Source: Pseudomonadota bacterium (GTDB lineage Bacteria > Pseudomonadota > Gammaproteobacteria > Burkholderiales > REEB80). From it: a DNA stretch of 40,410 nt. Under the pieces are notes generated by a model. That model made no database searches, was not told where the DNA came from, and saw only the letters and a program-made list of their open reading frames with translations. Made by a program: the position numbers and the translations under genes. Below are positions 1 to 6,390 of this stretch, in pieces. The stretch covers positions 1 through 40,410 of the forward strand of contig JAGWIG010000023.1 in the NCBI GenBank assembly GCA_028873515.1, read 5' to 3'. The first letter of the stretch is position 1. Every line of letters begins with the position of its first letter.

Positions 1-149
1 CAAGCTGATCCAATGTTTTTGGTGCCCAATACTTGAACCAGCCTTTCTTCCGAAGTTCTGCGGTCTGTTCGTTTTCTTTCGTCGTCTTTCATCCCTACTG
101 CCTCCTAAAGTCCCCTTATGAGGACTTTTATTATGTAAAAAAGCAATAA
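1..149. repeat. Terminal direct repeat, left copy
   Basis: These 149 bases are identical to the last 149 bases of the window. Either the molecule is circular or circularly assembled, or this is a true terminal repeat as in T7-like phages. The outer edge falls inside a reading frame that continues in 40015-40353, which favours an assembly overlap over a packaging end. The copy includes the start and ribosome binding site of the winged-helix gene, read leftward from position 92. Confidence 0.9.
107..128 (-). promoter_or_regulatory. Hairpin of the GTCC/GGAC family before the winged-helix gene
   Basis: AAAGTCC and GGACTTT form a perfect 7-bp stem around an 8-nt loop. It is followed on the minus strand by AGGAGG and an ATG at 92. 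Similar GTCCT-N6-AGGAC hairpins occur at 4156-4171, 34799-34814, 37289-37304 and 38832-38847, always between genes. On the plus strand it is followed by TTTTATT and could also terminate rightward transcription. An RNase III-type processing site is my inference. Confidence 0.5.
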
Positions 150-160
150 TACCCTTTAAG

Positions 161-251
161 TTAACAACTTTCCAAGTTACCCGCTTGGATACGGTGACTC
201 TCTGATAAACGCCTATCACTGATTAACTTCCTAAATGTAAAAAAAAAACAT
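161..251 (-). pseudogene. Short frame with strong RBS and a T10 run at its start
   Basis: A near-consensus AAGGAGG lies just upstream of an ATG at 251, but the start codon is followed by ten Ts and the frame stops after six codons. With nine Ts the frame would run 29 codons (MFFFTFRKLI...) to a stop at 161-163. A homopolymer miscount, slippage by polymerase, or a decayed gene would all explain this. No similarity is recognised. The segment 93-160 holds only the hairpin and AT-rich sequence. Confidence 0.3.
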
Positions 252-263
252 AGACTTACCTCC

Positions 264-356
264 TTACTGAGGCGTGTTAAGGGTAAAGACTTCCGCCACA
301 TTCCACAAGATGTACTGACGGACAGCAGTCGATACCCTACCGTTTAACGGCCACAC
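264..356 (-). CDS. Possible small protein, unknown
   Basis: A 30-codon frame from a GTG at 356 (MWPLNGRVSTAVRQ...) to the stop at 264 fills the gap between the small gene ending at 365 and the next ribosome binding site. The same frame stays open upstream to an ATG at 455, but that version would overlap the neighbour by about 90 bases. There is no clear ribosome binding site. Kept only because early regions of T7-like phages are densely packed with small genes. Confidence 0.22.
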   Translation of the reverse strand: MWPLNGRVSTAVRQYILWNVAEVFTLNTPQ

Positions 357-364
357 TCCGCTGG

Positions 365-523
365 TTACTCTAGCTCCCAAAGTGGCACATAAGGGTACGC
401 AACCACAGCAGACTGGCGGATATGGTCGATTATGTAACCGTTTCGGCCACACCATCTGAGTAGGTCTAACTTTTTGTCAGCTGTAAGTAAAACCTTACGG
501 GACTGCTTGTCAATTAAGATCAT
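365..523 (-). CDS. Small early protein, unknown
   Basis: 52 residues beginning MILIDKQSRKVLL, not recognised. The ATG overlaps the stop of the preceding gene in an ATGA arrangement, typical of translational coupling, and AGAGG lies 9 nt upstream. It is basic in its first half and ends in an aromatic-rich stretch (YPYVPLWELE). Its place in the leftward early string, before the integrase, is like that of T7 host-takeover genes, but no function can be assigned. Confidence 0.5.
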   Translation of the reverse strand: MILIDKQSRKVLLTADKKLDLLRWCGRNGYIIDHIRQSAVVAYPYVPLWELE

Positions 524-690
524 AACGCCACACCTCTCAGCAACTTAACGTCACTGGCTGCAATTCTGTAGTTACCCAGTCCCACTACAGTGACTATTCG
601 TCTACGAGGGTACACGGTTAAGGTGTAACGCTTGGTTAACAGATTGTTAACAGCTTTAGCTGAGATATAGCGAACTGTCCTTTTCTTCAT
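520..690 (-). CDS. Small basic early protein, unknown
   Basis: 56 residues beginning MKKRTVRYISAKAV. The ATG at 690 overlaps the previous stop (ATGA), with GGAG 9 nt upstream, and the stop overlaps the next start, so three small genes are chained by overlaps. The protein is strongly basic (a PRRR motif near the middle), compatible with nucleic-acid binding, but I recognise no family. It probably belongs to the immediate-early transcript from about 2226. Confidence 0.55.
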   Translation of the reverse strand: MKKRTVRYISAKAVNNLLTKRYTLTVYPRRRIVTVVGLGNYRIAASDVKLLRGVAL

Positions 691-881
691 GCCGCTGCAC
701 TCCGCTGTAACTTACTGGACGGGCGGCCACGTTTAGGCGCTGGCAACAACTCACAGCTCAAAACGACTAAGCCGTCATCATTAGTTACCGCATCTATAGC
801 GGCTTGTTTCGTTTTGGCACGTTTGGGGACTCTAACAACTTGGCCCATGTGTAGCGCGGTCACTTTGAATTGTAATAACAC
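687..881 (-). CDS. Small basic early protein, unknown
   Basis: 64 residues from a GTG at 881, with AGAGGT about 10 nt upstream. The C-terminal third, LLPAPKRGRPSSKLQ, holds a PKRGRP motif that looks like an AT-hook minor-groove binder. That is the only visible clue to function. It follows a pair of strong hairpins (921-942, 963-1001) after the clamp-like gene and is coupled to the next gene by an ATGA overlap. Confidence 0.55.
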   Translation of the reverse strand: MLLQFKVTALHMGQVVRVPKRAKTKQAAIDAVTNDDGLVVLSCELLPAPKRGRPSSKLQRSAAA

Positions 882-920
882 TTTAAATATACCTCTTTGA
901 GTTAAACGTATGGATACTAA

Positions 921-1001
921 AGCCTGCCCATACTTACAGGCTGAGATATTAATTATCCCGTTGATAACCTCTAGTATTCGTTTGGAGGACTAGAGGTTAT
1001 C
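921..1001. promoter_or_regulatory. Two intergenic hairpins, one a perfect 13-bp dyad
   Basis: GATAACCTCTAGT (963-975) and ACTAGAGGTTATC (989-1001) form a perfect 13-bp stem with a 13-nt loop. A second hairpin, AGCCTG/CAGGCT, lies at 921-942. Neither is followed by a clear T-run on the minus strand, so simple termination is not obvious. The loop of the large stem reads CCTCC on the minus strand, complementary to a Shine-Dalgarno. Processing site, operator or recombination site are all possible. Confidence 0.55.
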
Positions 1002-1027
1002 GGCTGGATAACTGGTTTATAATGTAG

Positions 1028-1672
1028 TTAATCAATCCGCATAGGCATAATTAGTCCTTTAAACCCTTCCCCTTCAAAATATAAGCAAGACTCACAGAGG
1101 TATGCTGTTTTAATACCGATACGTTTTAGGATGTTTAAATACTCCAGATAGTATGCACTGGCTAATTGAGTGCCGGAAGTTTTCGCTGTTAGTTTCCTAT
1201 AGTGAACGGCTGAGGTTTTAGTCGAATAACTACCTGTTTCCCCTTTTAGATAATCAATAGGGCACTCCTTGTTAACAGTGCCCATAATCCTGTTAAAGTC
1301 TGGAAACTTTGCATAATCACTGCCTTCTAATAATATGCCAGTGTCGCTGTAAAAACCTGGAGGAGCGTTATTCTCTATCTGTATCAGTACGTGGCCGTTA
1401 CTGGCTACTAAATGACTACCTGTAGCGTGTATCATGTTTAGATAATATCGGACATCCTTATTTGCCCTAAAGAGGCTTGCAAGTTTCCAGTGGTTATCTT
1501 TAGGGTTTACGCTGGCCTTCTCTTTCTGAGCTGCTTTCTGTATTAACCAGCGAATAGTGTTAGAGTATTCTGGATCAGTTAAATCCAGCGTATCCTTACC
1601 CGCCAGCATGTGAAGAGCTTTATTAAAGCCCATGTTTTTACTTGGCACTGTAAGTAGTGTGTTAATGTCCAT
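1028..1672 (-). CDS. Early protein resembling DNA polymerase III beta clamp
   Basis: 214 residues from the ATG at 1672 (GAGG about 10 nt upstream). A longer start at 1753 would have to read through an 8-bp hairpin. Two parts look like the host sliding clamp: an internal HLVASNGHVLIQIE, resembling the clamp's 'TDGHRLA' segment, and a C-terminal region of about 45 residues (YLEYLNILKRIG ... FKGLIMPMRID), matching the beta-clamp ending where the last strand is 'IMPMRL'. A full clamp has about 370 residues and three repeated domains, so this would be one to two domains. It could be a processivity factor or a mimic that occupies clamp-binding host proteins. T7 itself uses host thioredoxin. The similarity is by eye. 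Confidence 0.55.
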   Translation of the reverse strand: MDINTLLTVPSKNMGFNKALHMLAGKDTLDLTDPEYSNTIRWLIQKAAQKEKASVNPKDNHWKLASLFRANKDVRYYLNMIHATGSHLVASNGHVLIQIENNAPPGFYSDTGILLEGSDYAKFPDFNRIMGTVNKECPIDYLKGETGSYSTKTSAVHYRKLTAKTSGTQLASAYYLEYLNILKRIGIKTAYLCESCLYFEGEGFKGLIMPMRID

Positions 1673-1710
1673 ACTGTTTTCCTCTTGTTTGGTTAATGGA
1701 TTGTCACGCT

Positions 1711-1738
1711 GTAACCCTCTAGTCTTCCAAAGGGTTAC
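1711..1738. promoter_or_regulatory. Intergenic hairpin, 8-bp perfect stem
   Basis: GTAACCCT (1711-1718) and AGGGTTAC (1731-1738) pair around a 12-nt loop, between the 80-residue gene and the clamp-like gene. The sequence around it (CCTCTAG...) resembles the 963-1001 dyad, suggesting one recurring early-transcript element such as an RNase III cut site. It also argues for the shorter start of the clamp-like gene. Confidence 0.45.
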
Positions 1739-1760
1739 GACTTGCCAACTCATTAGTTAT

Positions 1761-2003
1761 TTAAATATCTCTTTCCCAGGTTCCTATATAAAAGACGCCA
1801 TCGGTACTGAATAGCCAGTCCTCCAACTCCTGCATGGTTAATGTGGTATCTAAGATTATTAGAGAGTAACTAGAGTATTCTCTGTACTCTCCAGCGTCCA
1901 CCACATCAACGGTGCTAGGTAATTTAGATAACTCCTCTATTACTGCTTGTTTGTCTTTAGTTAACACATCGATACCGATTAGGTTTAATTCTTTAGGACT
2001 CAT
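1761..2003 (-). CDS. Early protein of 80 residues, unknown
   Basis: Begins MSPKELNLIGIDVLT and is acidic overall, ending WERDI. The ATG at 2003 lies one base after the previous stop (TAACATG) and GTAGGAG is just upstream, so it is co-translated with the 48-residue gene. It alternates helix-prone charged segments with hydrophobic strands (SSYSLIILD). No family recognised. Acidic small early proteins of T7-like phages often bind host enzymes, but this is context only. Confidence 0.65.
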   Translation of the reverse strand: MSPKELNLIGIDVLTKDKQAVIEELSKLPSTVDVVDAGEYREYSSYSLIILDTTLTMQELEDWLFSTDGVFYIGTWERDI

Positions 2004-2004
2004 G

Positions 2005-2151
2005 TTAGTTACTCCTACAGTTACCAGTTTCTTGAGAAGTAATGTCCTTCATTGCTGCTGATTGAGTAATGAAGGGGTTATGACGATTAGCTTCAATTAG
2101 GGAACTGCAAGCTACTTTATAGAGTCTAGCGGTCAACTGTTGTTTAGACAT
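2005..2151 (-). CDS. First early gene, 48-residue protein, unknown
   Basis: Begins MSKQQLTARLYKV and ends ETGNCRSN. CAGGAGATAAACATC precedes the ATG, a good ribosome binding site. It is the first gene after the sigma70-like promoter at 2234-2261 and abuts the 80-residue gene. Two cysteines and a basic N-terminus are visible, but no family is recognised. An inverted repeat (CCTTCATT 2046-2053, AATGAAGG 2068-2075) lies inside the coding sequence. Confidence 0.6.
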   Translation of the reverse strand: MSKQQLTARLYKVACSSLIEANRHNPFITQSAAMKDITSQETGNCRSN

Positions 2152-2203
2152 GATGTTTATCTCCTGGTATGTAGCGTCTTCCAGTGAGGACGCTTAAGTT
2201 AAC

Positions 2204-2261
2204 AAAAAGGCTTGATGTCTCAAGCTGGTAACTATTATCCACATAATTTTCGTGTTGTCAC
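2204..2261 (-). promoter_or_regulatory. Sigma70-like early promoter with a hairpin at its start point
   Basis: On the minus strand GTGACA (2261-2256), a 16-base spacer and GATAAT (2239-2234) each match the sigma70 consensus at five of six positions. The predicted start near 2226 falls directly at a hairpin, GCTTGA-GACA-TCAAGC (2225-2210), followed by CTTTTT (2209-2204). The hairpin has the form of an intrinsic terminator or of a 5'-end stem that stabilises mRNA. It would drive or attenuate the early operon. Confidence 0.55.
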
Positions 2262-2290
2262 CATTATTTTTTACTAAGAGGAGGCTTTTA

Positions 2291-2507
2291 GAAAACGAAT
2301 AGATATACAGGAAGAGGCATTACCTATATCTAGTGGTAATCTTATAGATGATGGCTATTTGTTACTATATGTTGTGTTAGAGAGCGTTTAGGATAGCTGT
2401 TTGTAGACTGGAGGAGGATGCAGGAGACTTTAGGGCAAACACTATATCTAGTGGTTTACTGGGAGATTACTGGCTGTTTACCCCTATATCTAGGAGAAAA
2501 CGAATAG
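2291..2507. promoter_or_regulatory. Operator-like array: three CTA-N4-TAG dyads
   Basis: The ten bases CTATATCTAG occur at 2324-2333, 2442-2451 and 2484-2493. Each sits in a wider dyad whose arms differ but stay complementary: ATTACC/GGTAAT in copy 1, CACTA/TAGTG in copy 2, CCTA/TAGG in copy 3. GAAAACGAATAG flanks the array at 2291-2302 and 2496-2507. The position upstream of the early promoter suggests binding sites for a regulator, perhaps the phage winged-helix or Rha-like protein. That assignment is inference. Confidence 0.45.
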
Positions 2508-2982
2508 GAAGAACCCTAAATACAGACGCTACCCTTCCTTTAGTATCGACTCGAAACCAATACAGAACGGTCAGTCTAGTTTAATTAAACACTGTTCAAA
2601 AACAATAGATACACCTAGTCCCATGCCTGCTAAGGATACACCATCCTTTAGTTACCTAATAGAATCAATAGGTTATCCATCACTGTGTCGCTGGTGTGCT
2701 GTAGTCGTGTGGTTATCCTGCTGTCCTCTGGTAATCCACTGACCATCAACCATCCGGCACCTATTGAACCGAGGCACCCCCACGGGGGGATCAGCCGCCC
2801 CCAGGCGATCAAGACACCTCAGACAATTTTATAGCAAATCTTTTTGACCGGACTTAAAGTTACTTCCTGAACCCTCCAGTTGCCGGTCAGTCCCTAGAGG
2901 ATGCCCACAGCGATGTTGCGGAGAGGATATGCTATATGCCTCCTAGCCGTTCACTGTAGGTCTTTAGCCGTTAACCCTTAGC
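2508..2982. other. Gene-free region with a GC-rich structured segment
   Basis: No convincing gene is seen on either strand. A 26-codon frame starting with ATG near 2760 on the minus strand has only a weak ribosome binding site. At 2769-2822 runs of five and six Gs and Cs (CCCCCACGGGGGG, GCCGCCCCCAGGCG) can fold into stacked hairpins, followed on the plus strand by AT-rich sequence. With the dyads at 2.3-2.5 kb this is the largest non-coding region of the genome and a candidate for the true genome end or the immediate-early control region. Confidence 0.5.
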
Positions 2983-3273
2983 CTAACTAGCGGTAACACT
3001 GTTTGATGGCTTATCGCTCACTGTAGGAGCCTTAGCAGCCGTTGCTTTAGCTTCTTCTTTCAGGATGATGCCTTCACCTGTAACAGCTGCTACATCAGCA
3101 ATCTTAGCAGCGGCGGTAACTTCTGGATTACCAGTGGAGACGCCTACAACTTCAGCCACTGGAGCCAAGATGGTGACGATATGGAACAAGCCTTTAAAGA
3201 ATGATACAGCAGCTGCGCCAAAATGTTGAGCAGCGGTTTCGAGTTGTTGGACTGTAGATGTTTGTGTTGACAT
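2983..3273 (-). CDS. Alanine-rich 96-residue protein, unknown
   Basis: Begins MSTQTSTVQQLETAAQ, with AAGGA 8 nt before the ATG. Residues about 20-50 are hydrophobic (FFKGLFHIVTILAPVAEVVG) and could form an amphipathic or membrane-associated helix. The rest is alanine/threonine rich. It follows the 97-residue gene as a leftward pair, beyond the terminase and the rightward secreted-protein gene. T7 has a small gene (19.5) after its terminase, but no similarity can be claimed. Confidence 0.6.
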   Translation of the reverse strand: MSTQTSTVQQLETAAQHFGAAAVSFFKGLFHIVTILAPVAEVVGVSTGNPEVTAAAKIADVAAVTGEGIILKEEAKATAAKAPTVSDKPSNSVTAS

Positions 3274-3279
3274 TGTGAT

Positions 3280-3573
3280 TTATCCTTGTTGATGTTTCTT
3301 GATGGTGTATTGTTTACGTTTACCCTTATGAACCCACCGTAACTTGGTGACACCGTAGGCATCATAGAGTTTCTTAGCGATAGCCTTCAGGTCATGGATG
3401 GTTCCACCGTAGGAACTGGTGAGGCCCTGTATGGTTGCTGAGCTATCGGTGATGTGGGCTACCGTGAAGAATCGATAAGGTGTATCGGGGGCCGTAGGTG
3501 GCTCATCGTAGACACGTAGAGGGACGATTGTTCCGCCCTCCAGTGTCTGAGGGATGACTATTGGATAGGACAT
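3280..3573 (-). CDS. Basic 97-residue protein, unknown
   Basis: Begins MSYPIVIPQTLEGG, with AGGAAG upstream of the ATG. The C-terminal half is basic (LRWVHKGKRKQYTIKKH) and is preceded by a helix with a conserved look (LKAIAKKLYDAYGVTK). A small alpha/beta domain is plausible, but I do not recognise it. It is divergently oriented from the rightward signal-peptide gene, with a 69-base shared control region. Confidence 0.6.
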   Translation of the reverse strand: MSYPIVIPQTLEGGTIVPLRVYDEPPTAPDTPYRFFTVAHITDSSATIQGLTSSYGGTIHDLKAIAKKLYDAYGVTKLRWVHKGKRKQYTIKKHQQG

Positions 3574-3588
3574 GTAAATAACTTCCTG

Positions 3589-3616
3589 TTGACTTTAAGT
3601 AAACCTTCTGTACCCT
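3589..3616 (+). promoter_or_regulatory. Candidate promoter for the rightward gene
   Basis: TTGACT (3589-3594), a 16-base spacer and TACCCT (3611-3616). The -35 box matches sigma70 at five of six positions and the -10 box at three. It sits just upstream of the only plus-strand gene, consistent with independent transcription from a prophage. Confidence 0.35.
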
Positions 3617-3642
3617 TGGAGACTTTAGGAGCCATAAAGGAT

Positions 3643-4021
3643 ATGAAGATGGAGATAAAGAAGAGACTACTGTTCCTGAGCCTGTTCCTTATGAGCAGTC
3701 AGTGTCTTGCGGTAACTGCTGGAGACCTGAAGTTGTGGACTTCTAAGTCAGTAATGGAGACAGGCGGAGATAAGGAACAACCAGTGAACAATGTGTTCAT
3801 GGCTGGGCACCTTCGGGGGTACATTAAGGCCACTGCTGAAATACTGATGGTGTACAAGCAGTGGCCTTAATGTTGCAACAGCCGGGGACTATGAGAAACT
3901 GGGGGTAGAGGGGATGGTGGAAGATGCTTTGGATAGAGCTGAAGGGGACTCATTGAGACTGCCTGCTGCTCTTTTTGTACAGAAGGTTCTCTATGGGAAG
4001 TTTCCTTGTGACAGGAAGTAA
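3643..4021 (+). pseudogene. Rap1a/Tai-like secreted protein, frame broken
   Basis: The only plus-strand gene. ATGs at 3643 and 3649 begin a signal peptide (MEIKKRLLFLSLFLMSSQ, cut near CLA) followed by a small domain with LRGYIKATAEI. The frame stops at 3868-3870, but the next frame continues without a stop to 4019-4021 and encodes SLRLPAALFVQKVL and YGKFPC, like the C-terminus of the Rap1a/Tai immunity family, where a helix ending in FPC is typical. A one-base shift between about 3845 and 3868 rejoins the halves. The family's other cysteines (after LxxW and before GYI) are replaced. Single orientation, own promoter and signal peptide make it a likely lysogenic-conversion gene. It may be decayed or contain a sequencing error. 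Confidence 0.55.
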
Positions 4022-4053
4022 CCTGTTGACTGCTAGGGAGACTAGCAGAGACT

Positions 4054-4233
4054 AGGGGTTAACCTTAAGTAGACTATAAGTATAGCTGTTGACTATAAGT
4101 AACTATAAGTAACTATAAGTTACCTTAGTTTATTTATTTCTGTACCCTCATCCATGTCCTTACTGGAGGACTTACTGAGAGGAGATTAAGTCAGACTTAT
4201 AGTTATCCCCTCTCCTATGGTACAACCTTTTAA
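4054..4233. repeat. Duplicated module, copy A, after the terminase
   Basis: 4054-4207 repeats 38740-38883 exactly except for one extra 10-base unit, and the similarity continues to 4233. It contains decamers GACTATAAGT at 4072 and 4091, AACTATAAGT at 4101 and 4111, and an inverted copy at 4195-4204, a GTCCT-TACTGG-AGGAC hairpin at 4156-4171, and GGTACAACCTTTTAA at 4219-4233. Candidate roles are integrase arm sites, replication iterons or a processed leader with a promoter. The rest of 4022-4277 has no gene. Confidence 0.85.
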
Positions 4234-4277
4234 CTCTCCTTCAGTATCAAGCACTTAACCCCTGCCCCTCCCTAACA

Positions 4278-5481
4278 TCATTCCTGTTCTGACAGCTCAA
4301 TAAATCCTAAAGTTTCCCCAAAACCTCCTGTAGTTCCTTCGTACCCTAAAGCATACTTAAGATGCTCCTTCAGCTCCTCTTCCAGAAGGTTATCATAGTG
4401 TTCCTTCTCAGCCTTAAGGGTGTCTCTGGACATATCTTCAGCCCAGTAAGCCACTGCCCCTGACAATGCGTCCAGCCGGTCATCATGAAGCAAACTCCCT
4501 TTATCTTTGGAGATGCGAGTCAACTGGTAAAACAGACTATACTTAGCCCAGGTTTCCCCAGGATGCTTGTTGTAGTTGGTCAAGTCCTTCTCAACTAACT
4601 TACGGTTTACAACCATCCTATGATTAGCAATGACAGGTTCCAAGGTCTCGATGATCCTGACCTCTTTCTGCCCTTTAGAGCGTCTTCCCTGGAGGAACTC
4701 ATCATCTATGGAAACCTTATAGATTCTCGAAAGTACAGGCTTGAACAACTCCTTGTACATGCCGTCACCAAAGTTATCCTCAACGACCACCGAGTTAACC
4801 TGAAACTCCTTGGCCTTCTCTGCCAGCGACTCAAGGGTGGCTGGGGAGTAACCATCGATAAACCCTCCAGCATCCATCAGGAACATCATGCCGTTTAGTT
4901 GGAACACTACAGCGTAGCCTGTCTCATCCTTTCCTCGTCCTGATGGGTCGATGAACATCACCTTCCCTTGGTAGCTGGTCATTCCCTGGTCATCTGTAGA
5001 AATCCACATAGGGCTATGCCAACGATCCCCAGGGAAACCGAAAGCTTCTAAGCCTTGTATCTCATGGGCTTTATCGCCTGCGTAGACGATCTTGACTGGG
5101 CCTACTTCTTTATCCAGATCAGTAACTACCATGTCCCCCAGTTTCAAAGGGTATCTATCCTGGTCAGACAGGGTAGTATCCAGCATGAACTGAAGGGAGA
5201 AACCTGCCCTACCGTAAGAAGCCTCCCGTTCCCTCAAGTCTATATCGGAGAATCGAGTAGGCTCAGTAGAGGTTCCTGCCAGTTTCGGATTGAGCTTAAG
5301 GATGTTGACAATCCGGTCTGCAATCCTCCCCCGATACTGCTTTAACTGCTTGGTATTGGGGTATCTGGCAGGCCACACCTTGATGTCATAGCCCCTCTCA
5401 GGGAGATAGTTGTATAAACTCATCTCTGTCTGAGGAGTTCCCAGGTAAATAATCTCACCGTTTGGTACTAACACTGCGTCA
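4278..5481 (-). CDS. Terminase large subunit, exon 2 (nuclease domain)
   Basis: C-terminal two thirds of the T7 gp19-like DNA packaging motor. After splicing the reading continues K-E-F|D-A-V-L-V-P-N-G, giving the ATPase coupling motif YLGTPQTE at about residues 192-199 and the RNase H-like nuclease with FIDPSGRGKD near 356-365. Acidic residues at VVVEDNFGDG and HDDRLDALS would complete the metal site. Exons 1 and 2 total 1743 nt, 580 residues, close to the 586 of T7 gp19. Without splicing this part has no good start of its own: the GTG at 5474 lacks a ribosome binding site. Confidence 0.92.
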
Positions 5482-5731
5482 CACTATGTTCAACAGGAGT
5501 CGTTAGTTCCTGCTCGGCACTTAGGCCAGCTATATGTCGCCATATAGATCAGACTATCTCTTCATCCCTTACAGGGAGTCTTGCGCTTCGAGCCACTTGG
5601 CTCTACTTCCTTTCGGAATAGTCGTTACACTTTCCCCTAGGGGCTTAGCACGGTATTGTCTCTGGGAGATGTCCACCGTTTTCACAAGATTTATTTTCAA
5701 AGGGGTTACCCCCAAAGGAGTCTAACTTTTA
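5482..5731 (-). ncRNA. Group I intron in the terminase gene, 250 nt
   Basis: Minus-strand sequence contains GTAACGACTATTCC (5628-5615) and GAAGAGATAGTCT (5563-5551), whose GACTAT/ATAGTC pairing is the group I P7 helix with typical R and S elements. It also shares GAAGCGCA with the polymerase intron. Choosing the 5' site after ...AAAGAGTT (exon ends in T, 5732) and the 3' site after ...CATAGTG (ends in G, 5482) restores the terminase frame exactly. No endonuclease gene is inside. The 5' part forms GGGG/CCCC stems near 5701-5715. Confidence 0.88.
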
Positions 5732-6270
5732 AACTCTTTGACTGATTCTGCCAGCCGGTCACGCATGGTCTGAGTAAGGGAGTTCTTTGGAACCTCTACG
5801 TCATCAGCAACGATGATAGTGGCCCGTCCTCCGGTAAGCTGCCCTGTGATACCTACCGATCTTACGGAAGGAGCCTGATGCGCTGCTGAGGGGCCAACAT
5901 CGAAGGCTAACACAGAATCCCGCTGTCCTTTATCAGGATCAGGACGGAGATGATGAAGTAACGGCATCTCCTCGATAAGTCTCTTAACGAACACTGAGAA
6001 CGCTTCTGACCTGTCCTTAGATGCGGAGACTACTAAGATGCGCTCATTAGGGTTGACATACAGCCTCCACAGGACATAAGCGGCTGTCAGCCATGACTTC
6101 CCAATCCCTCGGAAAGCCTGCACCATTCTCCGCTTAGGGCCAGACTGTAAGTACCCTGCAATGTCTAACTGTAAATCTGAAGGAGTGGGGAGGTCTAAGT
6201 GTCTCCAGACTAGCCAGAGGAATATCCTGAAGTCTGACTTGATCCTTTTTATCTTGGTATTGTCATCCAT
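5732..6270 (-). CDS. Terminase large subunit, exon 1 (ATPase domain)
   Basis: N-terminal ATPase part of the T7 gp19-like motor that pumps DNA into the prohead. Walker A FRGIGKSW is at residues 53-60 and Walker B with catalytic acid, IIVADDVE, at 152-159. The intron splits the codon of F180 in KEF|DA, between Walker B and the coupling motif. I start at the ATG at 6270 (MDDNTKIKRIKS). A TTG at 6312 would extend it but lies in the arm of the 6311-6360 hairpin. Unspliced mRNA would stop two codons past the junction, giving an inactive ATPase fragment. Confidence 0.92.
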
Positions 6271-6310
6271 GACAGTTCCGATGTATGATATGAATAGGGT
6301 CTCTATAAGC

Positions 6311-6360
6311 AACGATAAGGAGCAGAGGGCTACAGTTGTGCCTCTTGGCTCCTTATCGTT
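6311..6360 (-). promoter_or_regulatory. Long hairpin between the terminase subunits
   Basis: AACGATAAGGAG (6311-6322) and CTCCTTATCGTT (6349-6360) pair perfectly over 12 bp, and AGAGG/CCTCT (6324-6328/6341-6345) extends the stem inward. It lies between the small and large terminase genes with no following T-run on the minus strand. The distal arm ends about 40 nt before the large-subunit start, so it may set mRNA stability, processing or relative translation. T7 has genes 18.5 and 18.7 in this place. Confidence 0.55.
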
Positions 6361-6390
6361 TACCTACGGGCCTGTACAGGCCTCTAAAGG

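Noticed and set aside
2760-2790. tRNA-like T-loop GGTTCAATAGG on the minus strand near 2.77 kb
   Set aside because: No acceptor or anticodon stems can be paired around it.
3144-3365. Alternative minus-strand frame overlapping the 96- and 97-residue genes
   Set aside because: Overlaps two frames that each have good ribosome binding sites, and has low-complexity composition itself.
4091-4120. Decamer array read as a short CRISPR-like repeat
   Set aside because: The units are 10 bases and directly adjacent with no spacers, and no cas genes are present.
5534-5725. Plus-strand frame inside the terminase intron
   Set aside because: It runs antisense to the ribozyme core and has no ribosome binding site; the intron explains the sequence.
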